NCBI GenBank assembly: GCA_049999725.1
Contig: JBNGIS010016917.1
Span: 36,847-74,440 of the forward strand
Direction: 5' to 3'
DNA length: 37,594 nt
Origin: Haplomitrium mnioides
Taxonomy: Eukaryota; Marchantiophyta; Haplomitriopsida; Calobryales
Made by a program: the position numbers and the translations under genes. The notes beneath the pieces are model-generated. The model ran no database searches and was not told where the DNA came from. It was given only the letters and a program-made list of their open reading frames with translations. Of the stretch, positions 19,937-31,972 are shown in pieces. Positions within the stretch are counted from its first letter, which is position 1. Each line of letters begins with the position of its first letter.

Positions 19937-21287
19937 GATGCAAAGCAGGTAGAACGAGACTTTATCAAGCTCGACTTTAGCATCAAACTACTGAAGCAGA
20001 AGCAAGGAGTACACATTCAACAACTAGTGTTGCATCCAAGTGCAACGAGTATGCTAGCGGCAGCAATAGCAAGACCATTAGCTACGAAAAAGAGAAACGA
20101 AGTGAAGCAAGTCAAGGCTAAAAAAAAAAGAAGTAGGCCATCCCAAAGAAGAAGCATGTGATCCCACCAATTATTGAGGAGGAGCCAACCCCCTCCCAAT
20201 CTCCAACCGGTTCATCTTTGGGCGCCACATTATCTTCAACCCCCTCCCAATCTCCAACCGGTTCATCTTTGGGCACCACATTATCTTCAACCNNNNNNNN
20301 NNCCCAATCTCCAACCGGTTCATCTTTGGGCACCACATTATCTTCAACCTCCAACAGCTCAAGGGAGGAAGGAGAGCGGGAGCTGGTTCAGGCTCTTAAA
20401 TCAAGAGCTAAAAGGATAGTGCACAAGGGGCTTTGGACCTTTCAAGAGCAAGGGCAGGTATACCCTCAGACATTGTATGAGGAAGACAAAAACAAAATTA
20501 GGGTGTGTGCAATCCAGCGATGCAGAGTTTGGGAGGAACTATTGATGATTTGGTTGGAAAATCTTAACCTTCCAAAATTAAGAATGGATAACTAGGGACC
20601 ATTCCAAATTAGGAGGTTCAATTAGGATTTTGTGGAGCTTTTGGCGCAAAAGATGCTTACGAGCAAGTATGCGCATAACTTCTTTATTGTTGTAGTTGAC
20701 CTAGAGTGCGGGTTAAAAGATAAGTCAGAGTTTGATCTGAGGAACCCTAACAAATATAAATACAAGATTGTAGGAGGCAATCATAGTGCTACCGCAAGGT
20801 AGCTTTTCATCACCAAATACGAATTAAAAAATCATATGCTTTTGCTATGTAATTGTTATGTTTACGTGGGGCTAACTCCAACAGAGGCTCGTATATTTGC
20901 AACATATGACAATTACAACCAAAGGTATAGATCAGAAATGGCGTCAATTTGGAAGGTCAAATATTGGCATCAGAGGTATATGGAGAGTGGTATGGTGTCA
21001 TCCCAAAAATTAAAAAGGGAATTAGTGTTGGAGACTTTGGAGATCAAGCCAAAGTTAATTCTTGAGAAGACACTCACTTCTCAAGACATTTGGTTTCAAT
21101 TGGCATTCAAAAATGGTGAGCTCTAGGATTTACAACAGAGCATTTTTTCTATCTGGAAGAAAAATAAGGTGAAGGGCTAGAAGCCTAAGGCCAATGGATC
21201 ATTGAGAATGGAGGACATGAAGCAAATACCATGGAGGTCCCTGTAGGGTCTTTTGGACAAAGTAAAAATTTATGCTTTGAAACGTGT
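19937..21287 (+). pseudogene. Outer methyltransferase gene, exon 2 (NLS-like, repeat, ParB-like domain)
   Basis: Begins after the acceptor TACTAG with DAKQVERDFIK. It continues with basic residues (ATKKRNEVKQVKA), the 51-bp coding repeat at 20187-20351, then RAKRIVHKGLWTFQEQGQVY. The ParB-like part has FFIVVVDLECGLKDKSEFDL, YKIVGGNHSATA, CNCYVYVGLTPTEARIFATY and DNYNQRYRSEM. The tail SSQKLKRELVLETLEIKPKL is well kept. The exon is cut at 21287 by an LTR-type insertion and resumes at 24925 with EVRELSIEELSRELERHKVL. Confidence 0.78.
20187..20351 (+). repeat. In-frame 51-bp coding tandem repeat
   Basis: Units of 51 bp encode TPSQSPTGSSLGATLSS (17 residues), present about three times, with a 10-base N gap (20293-20302) in one unit. 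The inner copy has a single related unit (TPSQSPIRSSSTALSSS, near 15591). It lies in a proline/serine linker before the ParB-like domain. The copy number may be wrong because of the gap. Confidence 0.85.
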
Positions 21288-24200
21288 TGTTGCATCATCC
21301 TGGAAGTATTCTGAATCAAATTGTGTTGATTCTGTATCGAACCCATAAGGGCAAGGAGGTATTGGGTTGTTTCTCTGGTTTTAAGCAGGTTCCAGCTTCT
21401 TTAAAGGGGAAGCTAAACAAAGACCCATATTGGTGCTTTCTGAGCACCGCTCTCTTCTGTCTCCCTCACTCTCACATACACATAATCTTGCCAGCCAGAC
21501 CCTACAAAAGCTTAGGCTTCTTGCCTCTTGCCTTTTTGCATCTGCAAGAAAATACTATAGCATTGGCTCTAGGAGAAACAATAGCATTACTATTGATATA
21601 GATCAGAAATTTAAGCCCCTAGCAGCAATCCCAGATTCTTTTAGGGCAGAACATTTGAGAATCCAGTTGATTCTACTAGGTATGCACTCAAATCCACCTC
21701 TCCAGACACTGTCTACTATGTCTGTATTCCCTTAATTGACTGAAATCACCACTCAAGTCCCCACTCAGGTACCCCTGACATGGCAGCCCTTTGTTGCAGC
21801 CTGTCTCTCACCCCAATCATTTTCTACACACCCTCTCCACTTCTAATACATAGAAGATACCAATACTTAGTATCCTTGATTCCTCACTCCAAAATTGAGA
21901 CATACAATTCCAAAATAACATAGCCATTCAATCTTGGAAAAGGGAACTCTTTGCCATGCTATCTCCCATTCCATCTTCAAAGTCCAAGCAACAACAAAAG
22001 AGACCACAGAGTGATACTAGGCAAACCTCCTTGTACCCCCATGTTCACTACTCATATTTTCCTATAAGAACAGATTGTAACTAATCCTATCTAAACTACC
22101 ATACTACTAATCTAATCTTCAACTAACTACAGCAATTAGACCTTCTGTCTACTGCTATCTACTGACATAGCAAACACTAAACTACTGGCAATTACTCAAA
22201 ACTGTCACACTAACTAAATCCTACACTTCATTTCCTAGACTAGATCAGCAGAACAACCTTGGTAGCTTTCCTATGATTCAGTTGGAAAGCTCAATTTTCC
22301 CCAACTGTCTCCATCCTCCTTATAAGAACATTCCCAAGCTTCCCTTCTTTCACTAACTCACTGCATGAACTTCTTCCCACGCTCCATTTTCACTAACTCC
22401 TCAACTCGCTCTTTATAAGAACTACTCGAGCTCTCTTTGGAATTAACTTCTTCAACCGCTTGTTGTAGGAACAATGAATAAGACCTCCTTCTTGGTTAAC
22501 TCGTCAAAAAGCTTTTTGTAAGAACAACTCGCACCTCCTTTTAGAGACAACCACCCCGTCCTCGTCAAGTAAGAACAATACATGCTTGAAGCTCCCTTGA
22601 TTAAGTTGTGAAAAAGCTTGACAAAAGAACAAACATCATACCTGCAGCTCCTCGCACATCAAACTTTCGTCTCTCGAATCTGTATGTGTCTTGAACTTTC
22701 AATCTCTGGCCAAATTCGAACTTTCACCCCCATCCGATTTGAACTTTCAAACTTACCTTCCCTTCAGTCTGGATCGGCGATAGGTCGTTATTTTGGCTAT
22801 TCCTCCTTTATCATTTCCACAGTCTAGATTGTCGATAGATCATCCTTTCGGCCATTCAGTTATTACTCCCCTTACTAACTCGTGGAAAAGTATGATGTAA
22901 GAACAATAACTCCCGTAAATCCATTTCAAACTTTTTGAAAACTTTCGCAGGTCTTGTTTGAACTTTTAAGATCACCCTTTTGTTCAATTCGAATCATCGA
23001 TATATCACTTTTTTGACCAATTAGTCCTCATCTCACTTCGGATCCCTCTTAAGTGAGGTTCTCCACTACAGATGGCACATCAGAACCCTTTAAACCAGTC
23101 CTCCCCACTTCGGAAGCCTAATCGGATATAGTTTAACCAGTCCTCCCCACTTAGGGAGGCTGATCGGAATCCACTTAAGTGGGCTCTTCACTTAGATTGT
23201 AGGGTTCATTTCCGCTCCCCTCTTCAGATTCTTCAAATTCTCCGCGATCGAATCCTTCTCTTCAATCTTTCTGATTCAACCCCACGTGTAGATACCATGG
23301 CCAAGTCATCGCTCCTTCATCGCTACTTGAATTCCTCTTCGTAGGGATATCCCCTTGTATTCATGCTTGAAGTTCTTCTTTTACGGCCAGGACATGACCT
23401 TCTTCTCCATCACAAGGCTTTTGGTTATGCATTTCTAACCATCTGACGTTTCTCTTCTCAACACATCGCTCCTTAGAACAAATTTCATTATCGCACAGGC
23501 TGATCGTTTTCTTCCTTATCACATTTCGTATTTCGTAGGGCTTTCAGCGCAGTCTGCAGCCTTCACTTTGTAGCATCCTCTTTGAGCGCACAACGTGATC
23601 ACAACCTTTGTTCAATTTGCAAGAGCTTGTTCAATTTCCACCAGCCTTCATTCGGTTTGATTTCGCAATAAGAATAGGCAACATCGCAGATAAATCAATT
23701 CCAGCAAGCGCTTCATCGGATTCGATTCTTCATTCAAATGTTGCAACATGGATTTTCTTCCACAGGGCTTCTCGCACCTTCTCCTTCATTCCAATGCTCC
23801 TCGTTACATAGCAACTTACAGAGAATGTCTCCTCTCAAGAATTCGTCCACAGAGATCATTTCCAATTGTTGATTCTGCAAAAGAACCTTTCCACCCGATT
23901 TATAGATTTATTCAGGAACTCTTCATTGCAGCATCAATCATTACTTCTTCGTTACTTCCATTCTATTTCCTTGCAGAGGCGTTCAATATAGCCTCTGGTT
24001 TCTTCTTCACAGATTTCCTTCACAAAAGGAGCCTTCCTTTTCATCAATCGCTTCCTCCTTTCCATTCGTTTCCTCGCTGCAGAGCGATCTTTGATTCCTT
24101 TGCAACTGATTCTTCTACAAATTTAATTCTTCATTCGTTTACAAGGAATTTATCGTTGCCAAACACCCATTCTCAAAGCCATAACATAGGAAAACCCATA

Positions 24201-24919
24201 CATACATTCGCAAGTCGCCCCGGCCTCCGCATATATCCCATAAATTTTCCTCACTATTGTTGGAGCAGTATATAAGGATCCCACTGTCTCTTCCTTTCGA
24301 GAGGCAACCCCCTAGAGAGGTATAAGGCCACCTACATATCCTTCTTCTGCCCCTAGTTCAGGGCTCACCCTTCCCCAGAGCATGATGTCCTCCAATTTCA
24401 GAGTTAGATGTAGAGTTAGTGTAGTGGGCTTAGCTTGGCCCCCAATAGTAGGTTAGTTTTATTACTTTTTATTTTTTTAATTTTTATACTTTTTAAATTT
24501 TCATTTTTTCTTCCTCCTTCCTATAACTATACTCTATTGTTCTTTCTACATAAATAAAATCAACTCCTATCCCATCATTACATTATTTTTATATTTTTAT
24601 TCCCAGAGAAGACTTATGAAGTAACTCCTCATGATCCAACCTGGCACCCTATTTCACTCCTAAAAGATCTTCAAATATCAAGAAACTCATAGCAATTGCT
24701 CTTCTTCCTCAAGTCCAGGAAACTGACATCTTTCCATTTCCTCATTTCCTTTTCTCCCAACACCAGCTGCTGAAGAACACACCTCCTGATAGTCAGCTTC
24801 TCTTATATCCTTGAAATCACCAATAGCATGAAGCATGCACCCTTCTGTAGCTCATTACACTACTGCAATGGAGTGTTTTCTCACTTTTCCCTTCTGAAGC
24901 TCAGGACCATATCACCACA
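21288..24919. mobile_element. LTR-type insertion 1 in exon 2 of the outer methyltransferase gene
   Basis: Bounded by TG (TGTTGCATCATCC) and CA (ATATCACCACA), with flanks CGTGT (21283-21287) and CATGT (24920-24924) as a one-mismatch 5-bp target duplication. The methyltransferase exon reads on at both sides. There is no credible coding sequence: the open frame at 23748-24275 has no recognisable domain and precedes a TATA-like AGTATATAAGG (24267). The tail (24230-24370) matches the tail of insertion 2 (30985-31130), sharing ATATCCCATAA and CTAGTTCAGGGC. It is probably a solo or non-autonomous LTR derivative; orientation is not resolved. Confidence 0.72.
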
Positions 24920-24924
24920 CATGT

Positions 24925-25114
24925 GGAAGTCAGAGAGCTTTCAATAGAAGAATTATCTCGTGAACTAGAGAGACATAAAGTTTTGGTGGCTATTGTAAAG
25001 TTTTTTTGCTCCGAAGTCTATTACAGCTCTTAAGGAGAAGCTAAGATGGAGTATCCCATCCACACCGAGGAGTCAAAAATGTCTTTATTATACTCCAACT
25101 TTGAGAAGCAATTA
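24925..25114 (+). pseudogene. Outer methyltransferase gene, end of exon 2
   Basis: EVRELSIEELSRELERHKVL is followed by VAIVKFFCSEVYYSS, EYPIHTEESKMSLLY and SNFEKQL, then the donor GTAAGT at 25115. It matches 16585-16777 of the inner copy. Confidence 0.8.
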
Positions 25115-25199
25115 GTAAGTTTGTTTTTCTATTGTACAATTCTAATTCTACAGTTGTATTGAACTTTTTTGCAAAAGTTGTTTTGTTAGAATAAAAACA

Positions 25200-25545
25200 A
25201 CTCGTAGTCCATATGTGCATGGACTCTCTAGTCCAAGCGTGCCTTTACACTCAAGTCGATGTGCAAATGGATATTGAAGTCCATTCATGCATGGACTTGA
25301 GTGTTCAGACATGCTTGGACTCTCAAGTCTAGGCGTAAGGACTTGAGTGTCATTGCACGCAAGGACTTGCGAGTTCATTCGCGCATAGACAATTAAGTCT
25401 ATGCTCGAATGAACTTCAATGTCAAGGCGTGCTTGAACTTGAGTGTCCATGTGCGCATGGACTTGAGATTGGCTTTAAAGTATTTGGTAGCAAGGACTCT
25501 AAAGTCCATACTGAAATGGACTTGAGGGTCCCTTCTCGCATGCTC
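25200..25545. repeat. Minisatellite, 24-bp units, intron 2 of outer methyltransferase gene
   Basis: Units such as GTCCATATGTGCATGGACTC and GTCCATGTGCGCATGGACTT. This is the longest array in the window. The minus-strand frames 25148-25450 and 25422-25685 come from it. Confidence 0.82.
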
Positions 25546-25610
25546 TTCCTATATAAATTGTACGTTTTTTTTTGTCTCCTCTGATTTTTTTGTGTTTGCT
25601 CTATACATAG

Positions 25611-25765
25611 TGACAAAACGTTTAAACGACATCTTGCCAAAATATTGATGGCAACTGCCAAAGGGCAAAAAAGATTAGGGGTCAAAGAAGCCCCAGAAGA
25701 TCAAGACCAAGCCTCTACTCTTGTATCCTACCTCTTTGCTTTTTTGCTTCACTGCGATAAAGCTA
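25611..25765 (+). pseudogene. Outer methyltransferase gene, exon 3, first part
   Basis: After the acceptor ATACATAG comes DKTFKRHLAKILMATAKGQK, then RLGVKEAPEDQDQASTLVSY and LFAFLLHCDKA. It is then cut by LTR-type insertion 2 at AGCTA and resumes at 31472. Confidence 0.78.
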
Positions 25766-26386
25766 TGTCATAGCATAGCAGTGGCACTACATCCTTGAAA
25801 AGCGCAACCAAAGATCAAACCACGCAAGATCTATATAGAAATCTGCTCTTAAATTGATTTTACAAACTTTCCAAATTCTTTAAAGAGTTCTGAAACTGCA
25901 CTCTATCAGTTCAGAGATGGATTGCTCTCCTTCTCTAGGTCTAACAACCCTCTCTCCACAAAACCACATATAAACTCTTCTAACTACTCAACACAATAGA
26001 ACAACAACCAAGAATCACACAAATTGCATGACTAACATCTCTAGGATAAGAAAACTGATGTACAGGCTGATTTTAAACTTGAGATGTATCAGAGATGTTC
26101 CCAACCAACCAGTTACCCAACTTGCTTGAAACTCTCAAACCAACACTTCAATGTCTACCTTCATTACACCACTTCACTTCCCTCAAACTGGATACTCAAG
26201 CCACTCCAACCCAATATACCTTAGAGCTTGATGTTGAGAACTCAGCTATGGAACGATCCTCCCAATCTCACATCCAACTGATGTTCCTCCAACCACCCAC
26301 TACTTTGTTTGTTTGTGAAATGCCCACCTATTCCATAAGCACACACAATCTTGAGCAATACTTGCTCTATTGCAAGCCACCAACCA

Positions 26387-28747
26387 TCATCCACTAATAT
26401 TTTTCCTTGATCCACCATCAATTGGTACACTTGTCACGTTACATCCTTTTATTTGAATCTCCAGCTTTGGAACTCCATATTTTGGCACCTCTTCTTGAAC
26501 AGTTCTTGTTGGCAAAAACAACACAAGGACTGACACCTTAGGTAGTTTATACCTTCTTTTCTTTGCACTGATCAACATCCTTAACTTTTTCCTCTATGGT
26601 GCAGACATCCTCAGTATTTGCCCCACTGTCACATTGGCTGGCATCCTCTGTACATCCAAAGCCACATTATAATCCAAATCTAACTCATCAACTTTTACTC
26701 CCTCGAAAGGTAAGCTAGATCCATCTTTCCTACCTTGATCTTTCCTCATTCTCTCCTCTTCTATTTCTCTATGCTTTTCCAGTTTATTTTGATGGTCCCT
26801 CTTCTCTTGGAGTTCTTTCTGCAACTCTCTAGAGACTTTCTTTGAAATATCCGAAAAATACTTAGGATCATTCCTATTGTACTCTGGATCGTTCTTTTCT
26901 TCTATTACTGCCTTAGGGTTTCCTCTGACTACTTCACCCCAGCTTTGTTTCTTCTTTTCCTTGCTCTTACTCCTAGTTTTCACTCTAAATAAGGGAATCT
27001 CCACTTCTGGTTCCTGCACTAGTATCCTCACTTCTGGTTCAGGTGTTGGTGGCTCTGCATACTTTACCATCATCTTTGTCGTAGGAGAGGCTGGACATTC
27101 TACTTTTGTGTGTCCAGATTTCTTACATTTCCCACACAATGGTATATAGCCTACTGGCTTTCTCGCATGAGGACACGCATTAGCGTAATGATCTGGTGCT
27201 CCACAGTTATAACACGATGTAAATCTCCTACCTGCCTGTATTGGTACTAATTGAGTTTCTGGTGCAGCCGCTGACACCATAGTTGGCTGAATTGCTGGAA
27301 CATATGACGTTCCTGACATGTGTTGATATTGGACCCTCTCCATTGGTCTTCCTCTGCCCTCGGCTACTACATACATAGGGTACTGCACTAACCTAGGATC
27401 CATCATTTGAAATTCTTCTTCAACCCAATAAGGCGCTTGTACATGCATTACAGTAGGTGGAGGATACTTACATTCTTGCTCCATGGGACCCTCTTTCTTA
27501 CATCGAGTACAGCAAACATTATTCCTGAAAGGAGTAGTGGACCTTCTTTTCCTGGAGCTGGTAGCTTGCTTGATGACTATTTGCTCCATTTTCTTTGTTA
27601 ACTCGTTCATGTCCTTCTTACCCAATCGATACTCTCCTTTCTTTGCTCTTGCTTTCTTCCTCTCGTCCTCTGAGTCTGAAGGAGATGGCAATTCCTCCTC
27701 TTCAGATGAACTCAATTCCTCCTTTGAATCTAAACTAGTGCTTTCTTGTACTTTCTTAGACTTCTTACTTTTCTTTCTTACCCTTCTTTTTCTTTTCTTA
27801 CTTTCCTCTTCGCTGCTGCTGGACTGAGAATCTTTCAGCTTCTCCCCCAGTTCCGCAGTTTCATATGTCTCCAGGGCTCTAATAGCTTCTTCCAAAGTAG
27901 TATCCCTTGATTGTCTTACATACCGCCCTTCCTTCTTTGACGACAAGCCCTTCAGATACTATTCAAAATCCACCATAAGGCTGTTCACAATGCCTAGCTT
28001 TTGTTGCATTGTCTTGAATCTCTTAGAGCAATTCCTAGTTGCTTTCTTTTTCTTTTTCTTGATCAAGGTCAGCTTAGTCAAGATCCTCGTTGAATATGTT
28101 GCCCCTCTGAACTCTGTCACAAGGGCTGTCCTCAGATCTGCCCACGTACCAAAAACCACTCTCAAATTATTGTACCATTCTCTTGCTTTTCTTGAAAATA
28201 GAGCATCCACCAGTCTTAGCCGATCTGCATCTGAATCTTCCTGGTAAGCTCTGCTGATGCCTTCAAATCTTTTCACCCATGTGTCCACATCGTCTTTCAA
28301 TCTCCCCTTGAAGATCTGGTATTTTAGCTTCGTTCAATAGCCCCCTACATGAGCTTGTTGAGCCATAGCTGATACTGAAGGAAACAGAGTCACAAGTGTC
28401 ACCCCTATTCTCAAAACAACACTCGGTTGTGAAGCTCTACTACCTTTAATACTAGTAGGTGTGGCTGAATTCCTAGAAGAAGTAGAAGTAGAAGTAGAAG
28501 AAGGTAAATTTAATTTTGGGAATGATGTTAACCCAATAATGCCCCTAGGAGCAGTGATATCCGTCAACTGAAACTGAGCTAATGGCGATTGAGGTCCAGA
28601 AGGTTGAGCTCCCCCCTCTATAGGTTTCTTTCTACTACCAATAGCTATAACTTCTTTAGACTTCAATTTAGACTCCTCCAGTCTCTCTAGTCTTACTTCT
28701 CTCTCTTTTATTTGTCTCTCTTTATCCTCTTCTGAAATTTCACGCAT
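26387..28747 (-). pseudogene. Gypsy-type gag with protease beginning
   Basis: One reading frame runs from 28747 to 26387, broken only by in-frame stops at 28334, 27959 and 26594. The N-terminal part is charged (MREISEEDKERQIKEREVRL). Next comes a retrotransposon gag domain: DDVDTWVKRFEGISRAYQED, REWYNNLRVVFGTWADLRTA. A Ser/Lys-rich acidic stretch follows, then two CCHC zinc knuckles (CYNCGAPDHYANAC and CGKCKKSGHTKVEC). A third (CTRCKKEGPMEQEC) has proline in place of histidine. After the last stop, VPKLEIQIKGCNVTSVPIDG is followed by GS, an aspartic-protease-like start. Frame conservation over 2.3 kb suggests this is younger than the host transposon. Confidence 0.85.
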
Positions 28748-28948
28748 TCACATCTTCCTTGCTAATCACCACAAAGAAAGTGCTTCTTCTCTGAATTTCT
28801 TCACACAAAAAAGAAACAAAATACAGAACACACAAAAAACTACCACAACAGAATGTTAAGAACAAAATTTAATAGCGGCGAGTAAAATAGGTTCCCAACA
28901 TTAATGATAACACTATACACACTTTTAAGAGCAAACACTAGAAATTAG

Positions 28949-28970
28949 ATCCCCAGCAACGGCGTCAAGA
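28949..28970 (-). other. Leader motif next to the expected primer-binding site
   Basis: The minus strand reads TGACGCCGTTGCTGGGGATC. The variant GGCGCCGTTGCCGGGGA is common just downstream of the 5' LTR in plant gypsy elements. It lies about 200 bp upstream of the gag start. Confidence 0.6.
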
Positions 28971-31471
28971 AATCACAGAAGGTTCTCTCCTTTAAATTTA
29001 ACACATTAACACACACAGAACAGAACAGAACTCAAAGTAGAATTGACTTGCTACTAAATCTCTCACAAATTACAACCTGGAACTCAAAACCCAGACCCAC
29101 CGGCAGAAAACACTCAAGTACCCCCTGACATGCTCATCTGTAATGCAATCTGTCTGATTTCTTCAATTGAAATCCTGGAGAACATTCACCAACCAAATCT
29201 AACTTCAAATCCTTGTTCCTTCTTCATACTGCTCCTTCTGATTTTGCAATTTCCAACAAGAGCAGGGGACCTCACAGACAATAATTTTATGAATTTTACT
29301 TGAAGCACCAATGTACAATGAGACAACTAGTAGAATAGGAACTCGCCATCAGGCTTGTACCCTATGTCCTGCTCAACTGATAAGTAACTGTCATAACAGT
29401 TCACAACAAAACTAACTTCCTTCCTTCCTAAGCTAACTTTTCCTCACTAAACTTCCAATAAGAACTATCAACTCACAGTAAGTTCTTAAGCTAAATATCT
29501 AGCCTCCACTAATTCACACTAACTTTGCCTACCATAAGAGCTAATTACTAACAATTGTTCTTATGCTAATTTTCAAACTTTCACTAACTCTTCACTTCCT
29601 AATTTTTAATTTCAAACTTTTCGGATTCCACCGAGCATCTGTTTTGACCTTTTGAAATTTCAGTTCGACGTCCACAATCAACACTCAAACCACAATAGGT
29701 TGTCGCTTTGCCCCTCAAACTTTGCTTCATAGTTGTTCTTCCTCAACAATCCTCAATTACGCAAAATGTTGAAAAGTCACCGCTTTGTTTATCACTATTT
29801 CGCCTTCCTAATCCATAGCTTACGATCCATTGAACACCTTGGAACGGATCCCTTTTAATTGGGCAACCCACTTCACAACCCTACTCGGAACCCTTTTAAT
29901 TGGAGCTCCCACAACGTGTACCCACACGGACATGCATCGGACCATACGGATCCCCACTTCAGACTCACCTTGGATCCCTCTTAACTGGGGCACCTCACAA
30001 TGTAGGATTTGGTTCTGATCCGTCTTTCGGATCCCTCAAACCTTTCTTTCTTTGTTTTCAAATTATTTCATTCCTTTTTAAAGATTAATACCACTTGATT
30101 CAAACGGTCTTCGCATCGCAAAATTTCATCACTAATCACTTCCCTCGCTGGTTTGATTGATTTTGGCTCAATTTTCTTCATGCTCATAAACTTTCCACAA
30201 CAGGCTCTCGCACACATGCTTCATTGCAGCTCCCGATCATCGTAGGCCTTCAATTTGATTCCTCACATGAATCTTCATTCTTTCGTCAGATTTCCATAGT
30301 CGGCTTCTGATTCCGAAGGGACTTCTCTCTCTTCTTAGCTGGGCGACCCACCGTAGAACCTCATCTTCAGATTTTGCACACGTGCCACTTCCATACCCAG
30401 GCTTCACGCACAGAACCTCTTCGTAGCCATTCGCATGGAATTGATTTCTTTACCTTTCACATGGATTGATTTACAACCAATTATTCAACAACAAAAGATA
30501 TCCACTTCTGTTCGATTTGCTTCCATTGGAATTTTCTCCACATGATTTCTTCTTGGACCTCTCAATTGGGTGACCCGCAACATTCAGTTTCTTTAGATCT
30601 TTGTTTGATTCTCCTTTCTTGCAGTTAATCAATTCAACTTTTCACACGTATCCTACTTCGATTCGCATAGCTTCTTCACATTCGATTCCAACATTTCCAT
30701 AGCAAATCGATTCTCACACAAGCCAATTTCTTCCTCAATGCAGCAGCCTTCATCATATTATCATTCGTTCGTCGTCAGAGGGCTCCGTGCAGCAGGACCA
30801 TTCCTCTCAAGCAATTCGTTGAACATCCCCTCTCAAAACATTCGCTTCACAGGTTTATTCCTTAAATTTTATCACAACATTCGATTGATTCCTCGCAGCT
30901 GAACATTTGCTGCAATTCTCTTCCACTCAGAAGTCTCCTCCACACTTCAATTCGCAAAGGTGCTTCTTCTCAGGTTCATTCCAAATATCCCATAAGTCCT
31001 TCCCAATAACTTAGAAGCAATATATAATGATTTGACACTCTTCTTCTTTCAAGAGGCAGCCCCACAAGGGTGTAAGGCCACCGCTTCTTCCTGCCTCTGG
31101 ACAGACCTAGTTCAGGGCATCGGCAACTGTCATTCGATACACTTCAACTGGCTCCTAGGCAAGCTGTCCACCAACACATAGTAGATAGAAATAAATAGGG
31201 GCTGGCTGGCCTTCAACACTTAGATTAGTTTTCCAAAAAATATATTTTTTTTTGTTTTCTCTCTGAAAAAGAAATCAACTTCCTCATCACTTAGCCTTCT
31301 CTCCTTGGCCAATTATATCTAAAATTTCCTCTTATCCTTAAGTTCTTACAACTTTACACTTGTTATACACAAAACTGAAGCTTTACCATTTCCTTCTTAC
31401 TCCACCGCATAGAAAAGAACTCCTTCAAGTTGTTTCTGACCTTCTGCCAAGAAATATCCTCTCACAAGCTA

Positions 31472-31871
31472 ATGAGTAGAAATCAAGACATCAAAATGAT
31501 GTTGCTGCCCCTCCCACTGAAGTAGTTCTTTGAGACAAAGATAAGGACTTAATGTCCTATGTTGATGGACTCAACATGGTATTTTACCAAGTCTATGGGG
31601 AGGCAAATGCTTCTCAATTGAAGAGATTTGTAAAACCCATATGTATCACTTTGGCAATTATAGATATTCCTTACGGTTATAACCTTAAGGAATACAAGCA
31701 CGACGATTCTGAACCCTTTACCAAAGATGATATTTTTGATATGGTTTCTTCTTTCGCAACAATTACAAACTCTAATTTTTGGTCTTTTGTACTAATCCAT
31801 TCTTCGCAACAATTTGGCATCATCAAAGATGCTCTTTTGGAGGTTTGTTGTACCATCGACCACAAAATCTG
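31472..31871 (+). pseudogene. Outer methyltransferase gene, exon 3 second part, motif IV
   Basis: After an opening with VEIKTSKDVAAPPTEVV, the frame from 31552 reads MSYVDGLNMVFYQVYGEANA, SQLKRFVKPICITLAIIDIP and YGYNLKEYKHDDSEPFTKDD. It goes on FWSFVLIHSSQQFGIIKDAL and ends at GTAAGT (31872). DIPYG is a variant of the DPPY catalytic motif IV of amino-methyltransferases, and is the only visible copy here with the acidic residue, proline and aromatic residue all present. Confidence 0.82.
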
Positions 31872-31972
31872 GTAAGTTCTTTTGTGATTTTTTTTGTATT
31901 TTTGTTTATCTTGTTTAGTTCTCCTACACTATCTTTCAAGTGTCTTATTTGCTTGCTTTTATTACTACATAG

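Larger units (their letters stand above)
25766..31466 (-). mobile_element. LTR-type insertion 2 (gag-carrying gypsy-like element)
   Basis: Starts TGTCATAGC and ends CCTCTCACA, with a perfect 5-bp target duplication AGCTA (25761-25765 and 31467-31471). It holds a minus-strand gag and protease start (26387-28747) but no reverse transcriptase or integrase, so it is non-autonomous or internally deleted. On the minus strand TGACGCCGTTGCTGGGGATC (28949-28970) matches the short conserved sequence found near the primer-binding site of many plant gypsy elements. The 5' LTR would therefore be about 28975-31466. I could not find a matching 3' LTR at the left end. The tail resembles insertion 1. Confidence 0.75.

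Noticed and set aside
23748-24275. A 175-codon frame in LTR-type insertion 1 as a gene
   Set aside because: No domain, biased composition, and it lies in sequence homologous to the LTR-like part of insertion 2, where the frame is not kept.
25148-25685. Minus-strand frames with LESPCMNGLQ-type repeats
   Set aside because: They are produced by the intron-2 minisatellite of the outer methyltransferase gene.
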